The position numbers and the translations under genes were made by a program. DNA of 64,000 nt from an uncultured bacterium (lineage in GTDB: Bacteria > Cyanobacteriota > Vampirovibrionia > Gastranaerophilales > Gastranaerophilaceae), in the NCBI GenBank assembly GCA_902760645.1, contig CACWHC010000007.1:1-64000 (forward strand), read 5' to 3'. This document shows positions 36,284-44,697 of the stretch, in pieces (within the stretch, counting starts at the first letter, position 1; every line of letters begins with the position of its first letter). The notes under the pieces are model-generated. The model did no database searches. It was not told the DNA's origin and worked only from the letters and a program-made list of their open reading frames with translations.

Positions 36284-37183
36284 ATGAAAATCTTTTCCGA
36301 TTTAAATGAGAATAAAAATTTGTCACTGGCCTTAGGATATTTCGACGGAGTACACTCAGGACACCGCTCGGTAATAAGTCAAGCTGTTAAGGCTGCACGA
36401 CAAAATAACACAAAATCAGCAGTAATAACTTTCAAAGATCACCCTTGCTGCTATTTTTGGGGTGTTTGTCCAAAATACATTTTAACCCGTGAAGAAAGAA
36501 GAAGAAAAATAGAAGAACTTGGAATTGATTATTTATATGAACTTGACTTTGAAAAGATTTCGAAATTAACCGGAGAAGAATACATAAAAGAAGTACTTGT
36601 TAAATATTTCACTCCGATTGCAATTACGACAGGATTTAACCACAATTTCGGATTGGATAAAACAGGAAATACAACCCTGCTTAAAGTTATGGCTGACAGA
36701 TACAATTACAACTATTTTATGCAGAAAGCCGAGATATTTGAAGGTGAAACTATCAGCAGTACCAACATAAGAGCATTACTTTCACAGGGAAATATTCAGA
36801 AAGCCAATGGTATGCTTGGTTATAAATTTCCTATCACAGGAATTGTAGTTGAGGGACAGAAATTGGGCAGAACAATAGGATTCAGAACGGCAAATATCAT
36901 TTATCCGTCTGAATTAATTGACTTGCCGTACGGAGTTTATTCCGTTGATGTCTTTGTTCATGACAAAAAATACAAAGGAATGACAAATTTCGGGATAAGA
37001 CCTACAGTATCGGATACGCACATTGCTACTCTGGAAACGCATATACTTGACTTTGATGAAGATATATACGGTGAAACAATCCGCATAGAATTCATCGCAA
37101 AAATCAGAGATGAACAAAAATTTAAATCACTTGATGAATTAAAAGCACAAATTAAAAAAGATTTAGCATTGGCTACATATTAA
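36284..37183 (+). CDS. ribF: Bifunctional riboflavin kinase/FAD synthetase
   Basis: About 299 residues. The N-terminal adenylyltransferase domain has LGYFDGVHSGHRSVI (the H-x-G-H nucleotide-binding motif), GFNHNFG and SSTNIRALLSQG. The C-terminal flavokinase domain has GRTIGFRTANI, YGVYSVDVFV, GMTNFGIRPT and LETHILDFDEDIYG. It makes FMN and then FAD. I chose the ATG at 36284, which lies 6 nt behind a TATAAT; an ATG at 36266 overlaps that box and lacks a ribosome-binding site. Confidence 0.95.
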   Translation: MKIFSDLNENKNLSLALGYFDGVHSGHRSVISQAVKAARQNNTKSAVITFKDHPCCYFWGVCPKYILTREERRRKIEELGIDYLYELDFEKISKLTGEEYIKEVLVKYFTPIAITTGFNHNFGLDKTGNTTLLKVMADRYNYNYFMQKAEIFEGETISSTNIRALLSQGNIQKANGMLGYKFPITGIVVEGQKLGRTIGFRTANIIYPSELIDLPYGVYSVDVFVHDKKYKGMTNFGIRPTVSDTHIATLETHILDFDEDIYGETIRIEFIAKIRDEQKFKSLDELKAQIKKDLALATY

Positions 37184-37251
37184 ATTCATTCGGAACAATA
37201 AAAATACGGGTTGAATAAAAACATTCAACCCATCCTACAGCTTACTACAAA

Positions 37252-38280
37252 CTAGTCTTTGCAGGAGCTTTTGCCTGTCCAGGAAAGCTTATCTCTGCAA
37301 TGTAAATAGTCCATATTTCCCTTGTATATAACCCAAGCGGTACATCCCCTTCCACTTTGTGCATTACAATTATTGTCAAAAGGTTTAAAGTTTACAAAGT
37401 CGGGTAATCCTTCAGGTATAACTCTATTTTTCATACCTTGGAAATAAAATCTATTTTTCCCCATTACGACATTTCTGCCTTGCAATCTACATTCTATATC
37501 AATTTTACTTGCACTATAATATCCTATACCTACATAAGTTCCATCACTGAGGAAAAAATAGTACTTTGCATTATTTTCGTTTGATGGGACTGGTTCTGTG
37601 AAAGACGTCTCAGTGAATAAGTTTGAAATTTCTCTGTTGTCACAAATTTCTCCGGCTACGCATTCTCGTCCGATTTTTAAATATGGTTTTAATCTCTCAG
37701 CTATCAATAATTGGGCACTAGGATCCAGTATTTTTTCTCCGGTTTCTGGGTCTGTTTGTCCCGTATTTGTACTTGACATTCCCCACTCATCTATTGAACC
37801 GTATTCGTTTTCCATCATCAGCCAAGCTTGTGACAAGGTTGAATAAACTTTTTTTAATTGAGATACAGTTTGTTTTTCTTTGTAATTAGTTATTAATGCA
37901 GGTAATGTCATAGCTGCAACAACACCGATTATACCAAGGGTTATTAAGACTTCTGCCAACGTGAATGCAGCTCTTTTCCCCATGTCATTGCGAGGGAGCA
38001 AGTAGCCTTGCGACCGTGGCAATCCAGCCGTTTTTTCGGCTGTTTTTAAAGTTGCATTATTTGAAACTTGTTCAAACTTTTTAGATACAGAATTAACTGT
38101 TTTATCATCAAAATTTTCAACATTGCTTAATAAGCTGGATTGCTGTCTTGGATTTCTTCCACGCTCCGAGAGTTTCGCTATCTGCACTTTGTGCGAATCG
38201 CTCAATCTCGTCGCTATCCGGCACAAGTGCCGTACAGAAATTCGCTTCGTCGCCGAGCTTTCGGCTCCTCGCAATGACAT
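37252..38280 (-). CDS. Pseudopilin with long repeat-derived leader
   Basis: The conserved part begins at about residue 100: MGKRAAFTLAEVLITLGIIGVVAAMTLP, a prepilin processing site and helix, followed by a globular domain with several cysteines. The first 100 residues are the translation of a 301-bp inverted-repeat element (37981-38281), so the ATG at 38280 lies in that repeat. A start at 37983 would give a normal short leader. The well-formed start, with GGAGG, is at 38369 in another frame behind an 11-G tract, exactly as for the pseudopilin at 14878. The true N-terminus depends on that tract. Confidence 0.85.
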   Translation of the reverse strand: MSLRGAESSATKRISVRHLCRIATRLSDSHKVQIAKLSERGRNPRQQSSLLSNVENFDDKTVNSVSKKFEQVSNNATLKTAEKTAGLPRSQGYLLPRNDMGKRAAFTLAEVLITLGIIGVVAAMTLPALITNYKEKQTVSQLKKVYSTLSQAWLMMENEYGSIDEWGMSSTNTGQTDPETGEKILDPSAQLLIAERLKPYLKIGRECVAGEICDNREISNLFTETSFTEPVPSNENNAKYYFFLSDGTYVGIGYYSASKIDIECRLQGRNVVMGKNRFYFQGMKNRVIPEGLPDFVNFKPFDNNCNAQSGRGCTAWVIYKGNMDYLHCRDKLSWTGKSSCKD

Positions 38281-38281
38281 G
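37981..38281. repeat. MITE-like element with 15-bp terminal inverted repeats
   Basis: The segment begins CATGTCATTGCGAGG and ends with its exact reverse complement. Inside are further imperfect palindromes. It has no transposase and is open in the pseudopilin frame on the minus strand, contributing about 100 residues rich in Arg and Ser with no pilin homology. This looks like a small non-autonomous element inserted between the leader and the processing site. No short target duplication is obvious. Confidence 0.65.
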
Positions 38282-38369
38282 TTATCCTCAGGATGGCATA
38301 CTGTAAAACCTTGTAGACCCTTACTGCGAGAGGTTCTTACCCCCCCCCCCTAGGTGTAAATTCGCTCAT
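38282..38369 (-). other. Second pseudopilin leader with G11 tract, out of frame
   Basis: On the minus strand, GGAGG precedes ATG at 38369-38367, five codons (SEFTP), then A plus eleven G (38350-38340) and an immediate TAA. ATG-to-stop of the pseudopilin is 1118 bp, one short of a multiple of three. One extra G gives a continuous frame of 372 codons. The RBS, start, fifth codon and tract match those at 15630-15659, and the following 40 bp are similar too. Confidence 0.65.
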
Positions 38370-38404
38370 AGCAATATCCTCCGCTGTTTTGTATCCACAC
38401 TATT

Positions 38405-38433
38405 ATTATAACATATTTTTTGAACTTACACAA
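38405..38433 (-). promoter_or_regulatory. Promoter of the second pseudopilin
   Basis: On the minus strand TTGTGT, 17 bp, TATAAT, with the same ATATGTTATAATA -10 region as the first pseudopilin promoter. Confidence 0.6.
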
Positions 38434-38446
38434 CTCATGGCTTATT

Positions 38447-38992
38447 TCATTTTATCAGACTTTGTACTTCTTTGAATTTAGGATGTTTTGATGTTTTTAA
38501 CCATTCAAAAAGTAATATTTCAAGACAGGATATTGTTGCTCCGTTTGCCTGCATAGCTTCTATCCCCTGCTTAAATTCGTATTTGTTTCTGCTTGCACAG
38601 GCATCTTTAACAACAATAACATCAAACCCCGCATCAATTAAATCAGCAGCCGTCTGATGTACACAAATATGAGTTTCTATACCGCAAATGATAATCTGCT
38701 TTTTTCCGTAAGATTTTAATTTTTCCAAAAAACCATCTTCTTTCACGAGAGAAAAACAGCTTTTTTCAAAAAATAATGTATTATCCGGTAAATTTTTACC
38801 AACAGCAGACACCGTATGCCCCAGTCCTTTCGGGTACTGTTCACTCACAATTACAGGAATATTTAAAATCCTTGCGGCATTTACAAGCTTTGCCGCTTTT
38901 TGAACAACCGTATCCTTTTCTAGTGCAGCAGCAAGTTTTTCTTGTATATCTATAATTAAAAGCAAACTATTGCTTTCATCGGCAATTGTCAT
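38447..38992 (-). CDS. Isochorismatase-family (YcaC-like) hydrolase
   Basis: A 181-residue cysteine hydrolase fold. The catalytic aspartate is in LLIIDIQEKL, the lysine is about residue 79 (FEKSCFS), and the nucleophilic cysteine is in IICGIETHICVHQTA, followed by VVKDACASR. Family members act on isochorismate, nicotinamide-like or carbamoyl compounds; the YcaC-like subgroup has no firm substrate. AGGAAAGG precedes the ATG. It is the last gene of the run tktC-ftsE-ftsX-39008. Confidence 0.9.
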   Translation of the reverse strand: MTIADESNSLLLIIDIQEKLAAALEKDTVVQKAAKLVNAARILNIPVIVSEQYPKGLGHTVSAVGKNLPDNTLFFEKSCFSLVKEDGFLEKLKSYGKKQIIICGIETHICVHQTAADLIDAGFDVIVVKDACASRNKYEFKQGIEAMQANGATISCLEILLFEWLKTSKHPKFKEVQSLIK

Positions 38993-39007
38993 CTTTATAA
39001 ACCTTTC

Positions 39008-40252
39008 CTAACCTGCATAAATATGTCTGTATATGCCAATAAATTCGTTGATGAAACCTTCTAAAATCTCATCAATTTTATCCTCATTGACCAAATTCAA
39101 AGGCACAACAATTTCTCTGTTCTCGGGAGAATCAAATCCTGAATGGGTAATATACACAACCAATTTTGAATATCCCGGATACATCATAGTCAAACGGCTT
39201 TCGTGCTGTGCAAGAATTATTCTGAATACACTTTGCTCCTCATCGGTAAACTGCTCAATTTTAGCATCCCCGATTTTTTCCTCATAAGTTTTTTGTAACC
39301 TGTAAAATACAGGTGCAATAACATTTTCTATCTTATTGGAAAACGCTTTTTTAAAAAATTTATATGTTTTTTCTTCCTTATTCGGAGTTTCAAGCCAGTC
39401 ATCCTGCACCTGTTCTTCGGACGAATAAACAACATATTCAATATTTTTCAATAACGCATTATTCAAAGAGCTTGCAGCTTTTTTCTTAATTTCTTCAAAC
39501 TTTTTATTCTCAGCCATTGCTATACCGGCTTTTAAAGACATGCCCTCAGGCAGTTCGGACTTAATTTTTTGCAACACCTCAACAGCACCGTCAACATTAG
39601 CCTGAAGCAATAGACCATACTTTGATATTGAATACATTGAAACAAAATCACCGCTGCGGATGGATTTCTTAATTGCTCTGATAAGTTTTTCCCCTGAAAA
39701 CTCTTTCTTCCCGTCCTCATCAGGTGAAATAATCATATAAGAATAATCATTTGAACCTGAATTTATAAGCTGTGCATTAAATACTTCGTTTTCATATTTC
39801 TGATTATAAAAACCTGTTCTTGAATCAATAATTCCATATATATCAAGACTTAATTCCAAACTTCTGATTTTAGAATTTAAGTCAGATTTTTTGATACTGT
39901 TAATAACCCTGATTAATATTTCTGATGGCTCGGCAGATGAAATCAAGTAATCATCAATACCCTCATCATAAGCAGAAAGAATAAAACTTCTTTCATAATT
40001 ATTTACCAAAAGTATTATATTGGAATTTACAAATATTCTCTTTTCTTTCAGATATTTGATAATACCGAAAGTTTTTTCCCGATTTTCGTGCTCATGAAGA
40101 ACAATAATATCAGGTCTTAATTCATACAAAACATCCGGCGCATTATCATAATTAACCGCAACAAGTTTATCCGTATTCCTCAAAAGTACGAGATTATCCT
40201 GAAATTTTTGTTTTATTTCATCCTGATTTGTAATTAAGATAACAGTATTCAT
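39008..40252 (-). CDS. Receiver-like plus degenerate GGDEF-like signalling protein
   Basis: About 414 residues. The first 130 resemble a receiver domain (VILITNQDE, DIIVLHEHENREK, SSAEPSEILIRVINSIKK) but lack a clear phosphoacceptor aspartate. From about 150 to 290 the pattern (SRTGFYNQKYE, SGDFVSMYSISKYGLLLQ, LKAGIAMAENKKFEEIKKKAASSL) follows a diguanylate-cyclase fold, but the GGDEF signature is missing, so it should be catalytically inactive. The last 120 residues are unassigned. I chose the ATG at 40252, 4 nt after the ftsX stop; a start at 40306 would lie inside ftsX. Confidence 0.75.
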   Translation of the reverse strand: MNTVILITNQDEIKQKFQDNLVLLRNTDKLVAVNYDNAPDVLYELRPDIIVLHEHENREKTFGIIKYLKEKRIFVNSNIILLVNNYERSFILSAYDEGIDDYLISSAEPSEILIRVINSIKKSDLNSKIRSLELSLDIYGIIDSRTGFYNQKYENEVFNAQLINSGSNDYSYMIISPDEDGKKEFSGEKLIRAIKKSIRSGDFVSMYSISKYGLLLQANVDGAVEVLQKIKSELPEGMSLKAGIAMAENKKFEEIKKKAASSLNNALLKNIEYVVYSSEEQVQDDWLETPNKEEKTYKFFKKAFSNKIENVIAPVFYRLQKTYEEKIGDAKIEQFTDEEQSVFRIILAQHESRLTMMYPGYSKLVVYITHSGFDSPENREIVVPLNLVNEDKIDEILEGFINEFIGIYRHIYAG

Positions 40253-40256
40253 ATTC

Positions 40257-41159
40257 TTACACTTGCAAATGCTTTTTGATACACAATATACTTCCGCCTG
40301 AGCCAAACGCTATGCCCATAACAAACATAGTCAAAGCAACAATAGTTTGAGCATACAATGGTGACGGAACCATAAAGAACTGATGAGCCTTCATTAACCA
40401 GTTCTCAACGAAATGCAGCGGCACAAAGGCTACTATAGACCCGACAAACCCGTAGAATGCACCCTGCATCAATAACGGGAACCTGATATACCAGTTACTT
40501 ACACCCATCAACCTCATTATTTCAATTTCGTCCTTTCTGGACTGAATAACAAGCTGTATTGTATTATTAATAATTGTCACCGTAAGTATGCCAAGTATTA
40601 TGACTACCAGCACGGTTATGGAATTTACGACATGATTTAACATCTGAATTTTCTTTGCCAAAGCCTGAGCGTAACTCATATCCTCTACAGATTTCAGCGT
40701 TTTAATTTTGTTAAAAACAAAATTTATGTTTTCCGGACGATCAACCTTTACATGCAAAGTATCCGGCAAAGGATTCTCTACATCAGGTAATTTCATTTCA
40801 CGTCTTAAATCTGCCCAGGACTTATCTTTTGAAACTATTTTTACACTCTCAACATGTTCAAACTCAGAAACTTTGTTTTTGGCAAGATTTACATCTTCAC
40901 CATTTTTGAGATAAACCGAAATTTCCAAAACATTTCCCAATTCATGAGCAAATGATGAAATAGTCATTGCAGAACGGAAAAACGCACCAAATATAGTTAA
41001 AATTGCCGCAATCGTAGTGATTATGACGAGATTAACAATACCCGTTCTCTTTATATCGTTACACGTTTCCATTGTTAACCTGTATAAAATACGTAATTCA
41101 CACAGCCAATCCTTTGGAATATGTTTTTTAACTTCTTTTTTTATCTTCTGTTTAGTCAT
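40257..41159 (-). CDS. ftsX: Cell-division ABC permease FtsX
   Basis: A 300-residue protein with a cytoplasmic N-terminus, a first membrane helix (about 42-66), an extracellular domain (about 70-170) and three C-terminal helices, the FtsX topology. With FtsE it couples divisome signals to peptidoglycan hydrolases outside the membrane. The LMGVSNWYIRFPLLMQGAFYGFVGS segment is the conserved coupling helix and adjoining span. The ATG overlaps the ftsE stop region by 8 nt. Confidence 0.93.
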   Translation of the reverse strand: MTKQKIKKEVKKHIPKDWLCELRILYRLTMETCNDIKRTGIVNLVIITTIAAILTIFGAFFRSAMTISSFAHELGNVLEISVYLKNGEDVNLAKNKVSEFEHVESVKIVSKDKSWADLRREMKLPDVENPLPDTLHVKVDRPENINFVFNKIKTLKSVEDMSYAQALAKKIQMLNHVVNSITVLVVIILGILTVTIINNTIQLVIQSRKDEIEIMRLMGVSNWYIRFPLLMQGAFYGFVGSIVAFVPLHFVENWLMKAHQFFMVPSPLYAQTIVALTMFVMGIAFGSGGSILCIKKHLQV

Positions 41160-41829
41160 ATGTACCTGCTTGAATATCTCTTACAACTTCACCTTTGTCG
41201 AGCGTGATTACCCTTTTTCTGAAATAATCAACCATAGCATTATCGTGCGTAGACACAATAACGGTAATTCCACGCTGATTAATTTGCTCCAAAATCTGCA
41301 TAATTTCTAACGAATTTTTAGGGTCAAGATTTCCTGTAGGTTCGTCAGCAATAAGTAACGGCGGTCCGTTTACCATAGCTCTGGCAATACCTACTCTCTG
41401 CTGCTCGCCGCCTGACAACTCGGCAGGTGTTGCATGAATTTTATGTGCCAAACCGACAATAGTCAACGCACCCATAACCCTTTCATGAATTTTCTTCGTG
41501 CTTATACCGAGAGTTCTGATTACATAAGCGACATTATCATAAATACTCATATTCTGAAGTAATTTATAATCCTGAAATACAATACCCATACATCTTCTCA
41601 AACTCGGAATTTTATCGTTTGAAAGATTTGCAATATTAATACCGCCAATAGTTACGGTACCGCTTGTCGGGCATTCTTCATGGTACAAAAGCTTCATTAA
41701 TGTTGACTTGCCTGCACCTGATGCACCTACTACGAAAACAAATTCGCCCGGCATAATGTCCAAGTTAACATTTTTTAAAGCATAATTACCATTTTTGTAT
41801 TTTTTTGTAACTGACCTGAATTGAATCAT
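41152..41829 (-). CDS. ftsE: Cell-division ABC ATPase FtsE
   Basis: A 225-residue ABC ATPase. Walker A is VGASGAGKSTLMKLLY, the Q-loop is GIVFQDYKLL, the signature LSGGEQQRVGIARAM is intact, and Walker B is LLIADEPTGNLD with the H-loop in VSTHD. The sequence YKNGNYALKNVNLDIMPGEF is typical of FtsE. It associates with FtsX, encoded next and overlapping by 8 nt. GAGGAAA precedes the ATG. Confidence 0.96.
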   Translation of the reverse strand: MIQFRSVTKKYKNGNYALKNVNLDIMPGEFVFVVGASGAGKSTLMKLLYHEECPTSGTVTIGGINIANLSNDKIPSLRRCMGIVFQDYKLLQNMSIYDNVAYVIRTLGISTKKIHERVMGALTIVGLAHKIHATPAELSGGEQQRVGIARAMVNGPPLLIADEPTGNLDPKNSLEIMQILEQINQRGITVIVSTHDNAMVDYFRKRVITLDKGEVVRDIQAGTYD

Positions 41830-41858
41830 TATATAATTTCCTCAATACATATATACAT

Positions 41859-42821
41859 TTATTTTACTAATCTGAATCTGTCTATTTGTTTTTTTATGTT
41901 CCGTGCTAATTTATTCGCACTTAAACCGTAATAATCGAGCAGTTCATCCCACTTACCGCTCTGACCAAACGTATCATTTATACCAAACCTTACAACAGGC
42001 ATAGGATAATAACAAGATAACAATTCACAAACCGCACTGCCCAAACCGCCTATTATAGAATGATTTTCAACGGTTATAACGAACTTAGTCTGCTTTGCCT
42101 TTTCAATAATAGTAGTATCATCAAATGGTTTTACTACAGGTGCATGTAATATCTGAACAGAATAACCCTCTTTTTCTAATTCATCAGAGGCCATAATCAC
42201 TTCTGCCAAAGTTTCTCCGTTAGTAATTACGGTAACATCAGTGCCCTCTTTAATAACTTTTGCCTTGGTAAAATCAAATTCGTAATCATCATCAAATATA
42301 TCATATACGTTTGTTCTCGGAATTCTGATATACATAGGTCCGTTATTTTCGGCAGCAAATTTAACAACCTGCTCACATTCTCTGCAATCTGCAGGAACAA
42401 TAACAGCCATATTCGGAATACTCCTCATCAATGAAATATCCTCCAAAGCCTGATGGCTTGCACCATCCTCTCCAACAGTAATTCCACCGTGAGTACCGAC
42501 TACCTTAACGTTAAATTCGGGATAACATACTGAATTTCTTATCTGGTCATAAGTTCTTCCTGTCGCAAAAATAGCAAAAGAAGCCGCAAACGGGATTTTT
42601 CCTGCCGCAGCTAAACCTGCCGCAACATTAATCATATCCTGTTCCGCAATACCCATATCAAAAAAACGTTCCGGAAACTCTTTGCCAAACATAGCAGTCT
42701 GGGTAGAGCATGCCAAATCCGCATCTAAAACCACTATATTAGGATTATTTCTGCCTGCTTCCACTAAAGCTTTACCAAACGCGCTTCTTATAGATTTTCT
42801 TTCTTTCATTTCGTATGACAT
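41859..42821 (-). CDS. Transketolase, C-terminal subunit
   Basis: A 320-residue protein covering the pyrimidine-binding and C-terminal domains of transketolase. Visible are the catalytic glutamate region MGIAEQDMINVAAGLAAAG, FAIFATGRTYDQIRNSV, GTHGGITVGEDGASHQALEDI, and the C-terminal TVENHSIIGGLGSAV. It completes the N-terminal subunit encoded at 19338-20162, more than 20 kb away on the other strand. AAGGGAAC precedes the ATG. It heads the ftsE-ftsX run, with 29 nt between it and ftsE. Confidence 0.95.
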   Translation of the reverse strand: MSYEMKERKSIRSAFGKALVEAGRNNPNIVVLDADLACSTQTAMFGKEFPERFFDMGIAEQDMINVAAGLAAAGKIPFAASFAIFATGRTYDQIRNSVCYPEFNVKVVGTHGGITVGEDGASHQALEDISLMRSIPNMAVIVPADCRECEQVVKFAAENNGPMYIRIPRTNVYDIFDDDYEFDFTKAKVIKEGTDVTVITNGETLAEVIMASDELEKEGYSVQILHAPVVKPFDDTTIIEKAKQTKFVITVENHSIIGGLGSAVCELLSCYYPMPVVRFGINDTFGQSGKWDELLDYYGLSANKLARNIKKQIDRFRLVK

Positions 42822-43052
42822 GTTCCCTTAAACACCCTTCTCAAACAAAAAAAATTCTTTAACAGTAAAATTATAACACAAAATATTTTAAATCTCAAAA
42901 TCAAGTAATACCAAACTTTAAGGGTATCTCAAAAAAATATTTTGTTAAGAATTGTTAAAACATGGGAACTTTCTAGCAATTAAATTTATTGAGGAGTATT
43001 TAACAGGTAGAATAGGAATAGACAAAATTATTTATTGAAAGGAAAAAATAAA

Positions 43053-44192
43053 ATGATGCAAATTCCAAATTTACCCAATTACCCTCAGGCACAGCAGCCA
43101 AGCTACAATGCCGTAAAAATTGACATTCACAATCCTATGGTGAATGTACCAAATCAACAGCCGGCACAAAACCCTGCTCCACAGTATGAAGCACCTACAA
43201 TGCCGATTTACAGTTATCCGCAGGCACCTGTACAACCTTATTACATGCCGCCCCAGGTTATCGTTCCGGAAGCATCTGCACAACCTGCAATCGTTCCTCC
43301 GGTAGTAACTCAGACACCTGTACAACCGGAAGAAGTTAAAGCGGAACCGGTAGCAAAAGAAATTCCTATCAAACCGGAAGCAGTTCCGCCTGCACCTGTA
43401 GTTACAGAAGCACCGGAAGTAAAAAAAGTTGAAAAAGAAGAAGCAAAACCTGCTCCTGAAGTAAAAGCTGAAGCACCTGCCGCTGAAGAAAAACCTGTTG
43501 AAGTCGTAGCACCGGCAGAAGTTAAACCACAGGTAGATTTGAATGAATTTATAGCAAAACTTACAAATGAAGATTATGACGTTCAGGCAGCAGCTATGGA
43601 ACAAATTGCAGATATGGTAGATAAAGAACCTGATAAAGCAACAGAATTGTTAGATACAAAAATTGTTGATGCTTTAACAAATATTATTAATGCTGACACT
43701 TCCGCATTAGAAGGACCTTCTGCAGAAGTTCAGACACAAAGACAAAACATATCAGCTAATGCTCAATTGAGTAACGAAGAAAAAGCTCAGGCTTTAGAAG
43801 CAACAATCACCGCAAAAGAAAAAGCTGAAAGAAACAAGAGTTATGCAATGTTTACAGCAGCAATAATGCAAAAATTATATGCCGGTGAAGTTCAAAAACT
43901 AACAAACTCAACTGTACCTTTAACAGAATTACCCGGTGCCGTAACAATTGTTGAACAATTAAAAGGAAACCCTAACCCGATGGTTAGAACTTCCGCAATC
44001 GAAGCTCTAAGCTACATTCAAGACCCAAGCTACAAAAAAGATCTTGAAACAGTATTCACAATTGCTCAACAAGACCAAGACCCAAATGTCAGAGAAGCAG
44101 CTGCAACAGCACTTCAAAAATTAAGTCAGATTGCCGATGAGGTACCAATGACACCTGTACAAAATCAGGAAGAAGCAAAACAAGCTGCATAA
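43053..44192 (+). CDS. Proline-rich protein with HEAT-like C-terminal repeats
   Basis: About 379 residues. Residues 1-155 are low complexity, rich in Pro, Gln, Ala, Val and Glu (repeated PAEVK/EAPA-type runs), and probably disordered. The remainder is alpha-helical and includes HEAT/armadillo-like units (DVQAAAMEQIADMV, PNPMVRTSAIEALSYIQD, DPNVREAAATALQKL). No signal peptide is seen. I start at the ATG-ATG at 43053, which has AAAGGAA upstream; a TTG at 43035 would add six residues over that site. A hairpin terminator follows at 44298. Confidence 0.82.
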   Translation: MMQIPNLPNYPQAQQPSYNAVKIDIHNPMVNVPNQQPAQNPAPQYEAPTMPIYSYPQAPVQPYYMPPQVIVPEASAQPAIVPPVVTQTPVQPEEVKAEPVAKEIPIKPEAVPPAPVVTEAPEVKKVEKEEAKPAPEVKAEAPAAEEKPVEVVAPAEVKPQVDLNEFIAKLTNEDYDVQAAAMEQIADMVDKEPDKATELLDTKIVDALTNIINADTSALEGPSAEVQTQRQNISANAQLSNEEKAQALEATITAKEKAERNKSYAMFTAAIMQKLYAGEVQKLTNSTVPLTELPGAVTIVEQLKGNPNPMVRTSAIEALSYIQDPSYKKDLETVFTIAQQDQDPNVREAAATALQKLSQIADEVPMTPVQNQEEAKQAA

Positions 44193-44227
44193 CATAACAC
44201 AAACACTAAATTCCTTTCTTTAAATAA

Positions 44228-44296
44228 AGACAGGGACGGATGTCAGAGTTCTGACGGAAATAGGACGAACCCGGATATCCTGACCACACAGCAAAA
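44228..44296 (+). ncRNA. Possible structured RNA upstream of a terminator
   Basis: This G-rich segment stands out from its AT-rich surroundings. It contains a GTCAGA-GTT-CTGAC hairpin, two GACGGA copies, and CAGG/CCTG bases that could close an outer stem. A terminator follows directly. It lies behind the HEAT-like gene and more than 100 nt before the next start, so it may be a 3'UTR element, a small RNA or a regulatory leader. I cannot match it to a known RNA family. Confidence 0.35.
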
Positions 44297-44325
44297 AGCT
44301 CCCGAGTAATCGGGAGTTTTTATTG
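44293..44325 (+). terminator. Rho-independent terminator
   Basis: CTCCCGA-GTAA-TCGGGAG hairpin followed by TTTTTATTG on the plus strand. Confidence 0.8.
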
Positions 44326-44426
44326 TTAAGAAACATAAACATATTTAGAAATTTTTTAAAGTTTTTTTGGAAAAATTCCGTAAAAACATTAAGAAGCACA
44401 TAAACAAACTCAAAAGGAGTATCCTA

Positions 44427-44654
44427 ATGAACAGAGAATTTGATTTTATTGATCTTTATTACTTAAATGACATCAGTAATCCTGCGATGAACGTCGAACC
44501 TTTTTCACTTTATAAGGACAAGGAAACAGCAAGCTCGGGTGCGGATTATATAAGAATTTCAAGCGAAGGCGAAATCGATGAAGTAACATGTACTTATGCG
44601 AAATTTTTAGAGATTCTTGACACCCAAGGTATTGAAGGTCTTGTAAACGTATAG
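44427..44654 (+). CDS. Small hypothetical acidic protein
   Basis: A 75-residue acidic protein without a membrane span or recognised domain. The start is the ATG at 44427, with AAAGGAG 7 nt upstream; an in-frame ATG at 44367 has no such site. It stands alone between a terminator and rsmH, which has its own promoter. Function unknown. Confidence 0.7.
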   Translation: MNREFDFIDLYYLNDISNPAMNVEPFSLYKDKETASSGADYIRISSEGEIDEVTCTYAKFLEILDTQGIEGLVNV

Positions 44655-44682
44655 AAACAAATTACAAAAAATAATATGTCTA

Positions 44683-44691
44683 TGCTAAAAT
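44683..44691 (+). promoter_or_regulatory. Extended -10 promoter of rsmH, predicted leaderless
   Basis: TG-C-TAAAAT ends at 44691, 6 nt before the ATG at 44698. TTACAA lies 18 bp upstream of the box as a possible -35. No Shine-Dalgarno. Confidence 0.55.
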
Positions 44692-44697
44692 TGATAC

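Noticed and set aside
43071..43604. 177-codon minus-strand Phe/Arg/Cys-rich frame
   Set aside because: It is the shadow of the proline-rich coding region on the other strand.
44228..44296. Glutamine (glnA-type) riboswitch
   Set aside because: Only a GACGGAAATAGG-like piece resembles it. The conserved partner segments are absent and the element is followed by a terminator far from the next gene.
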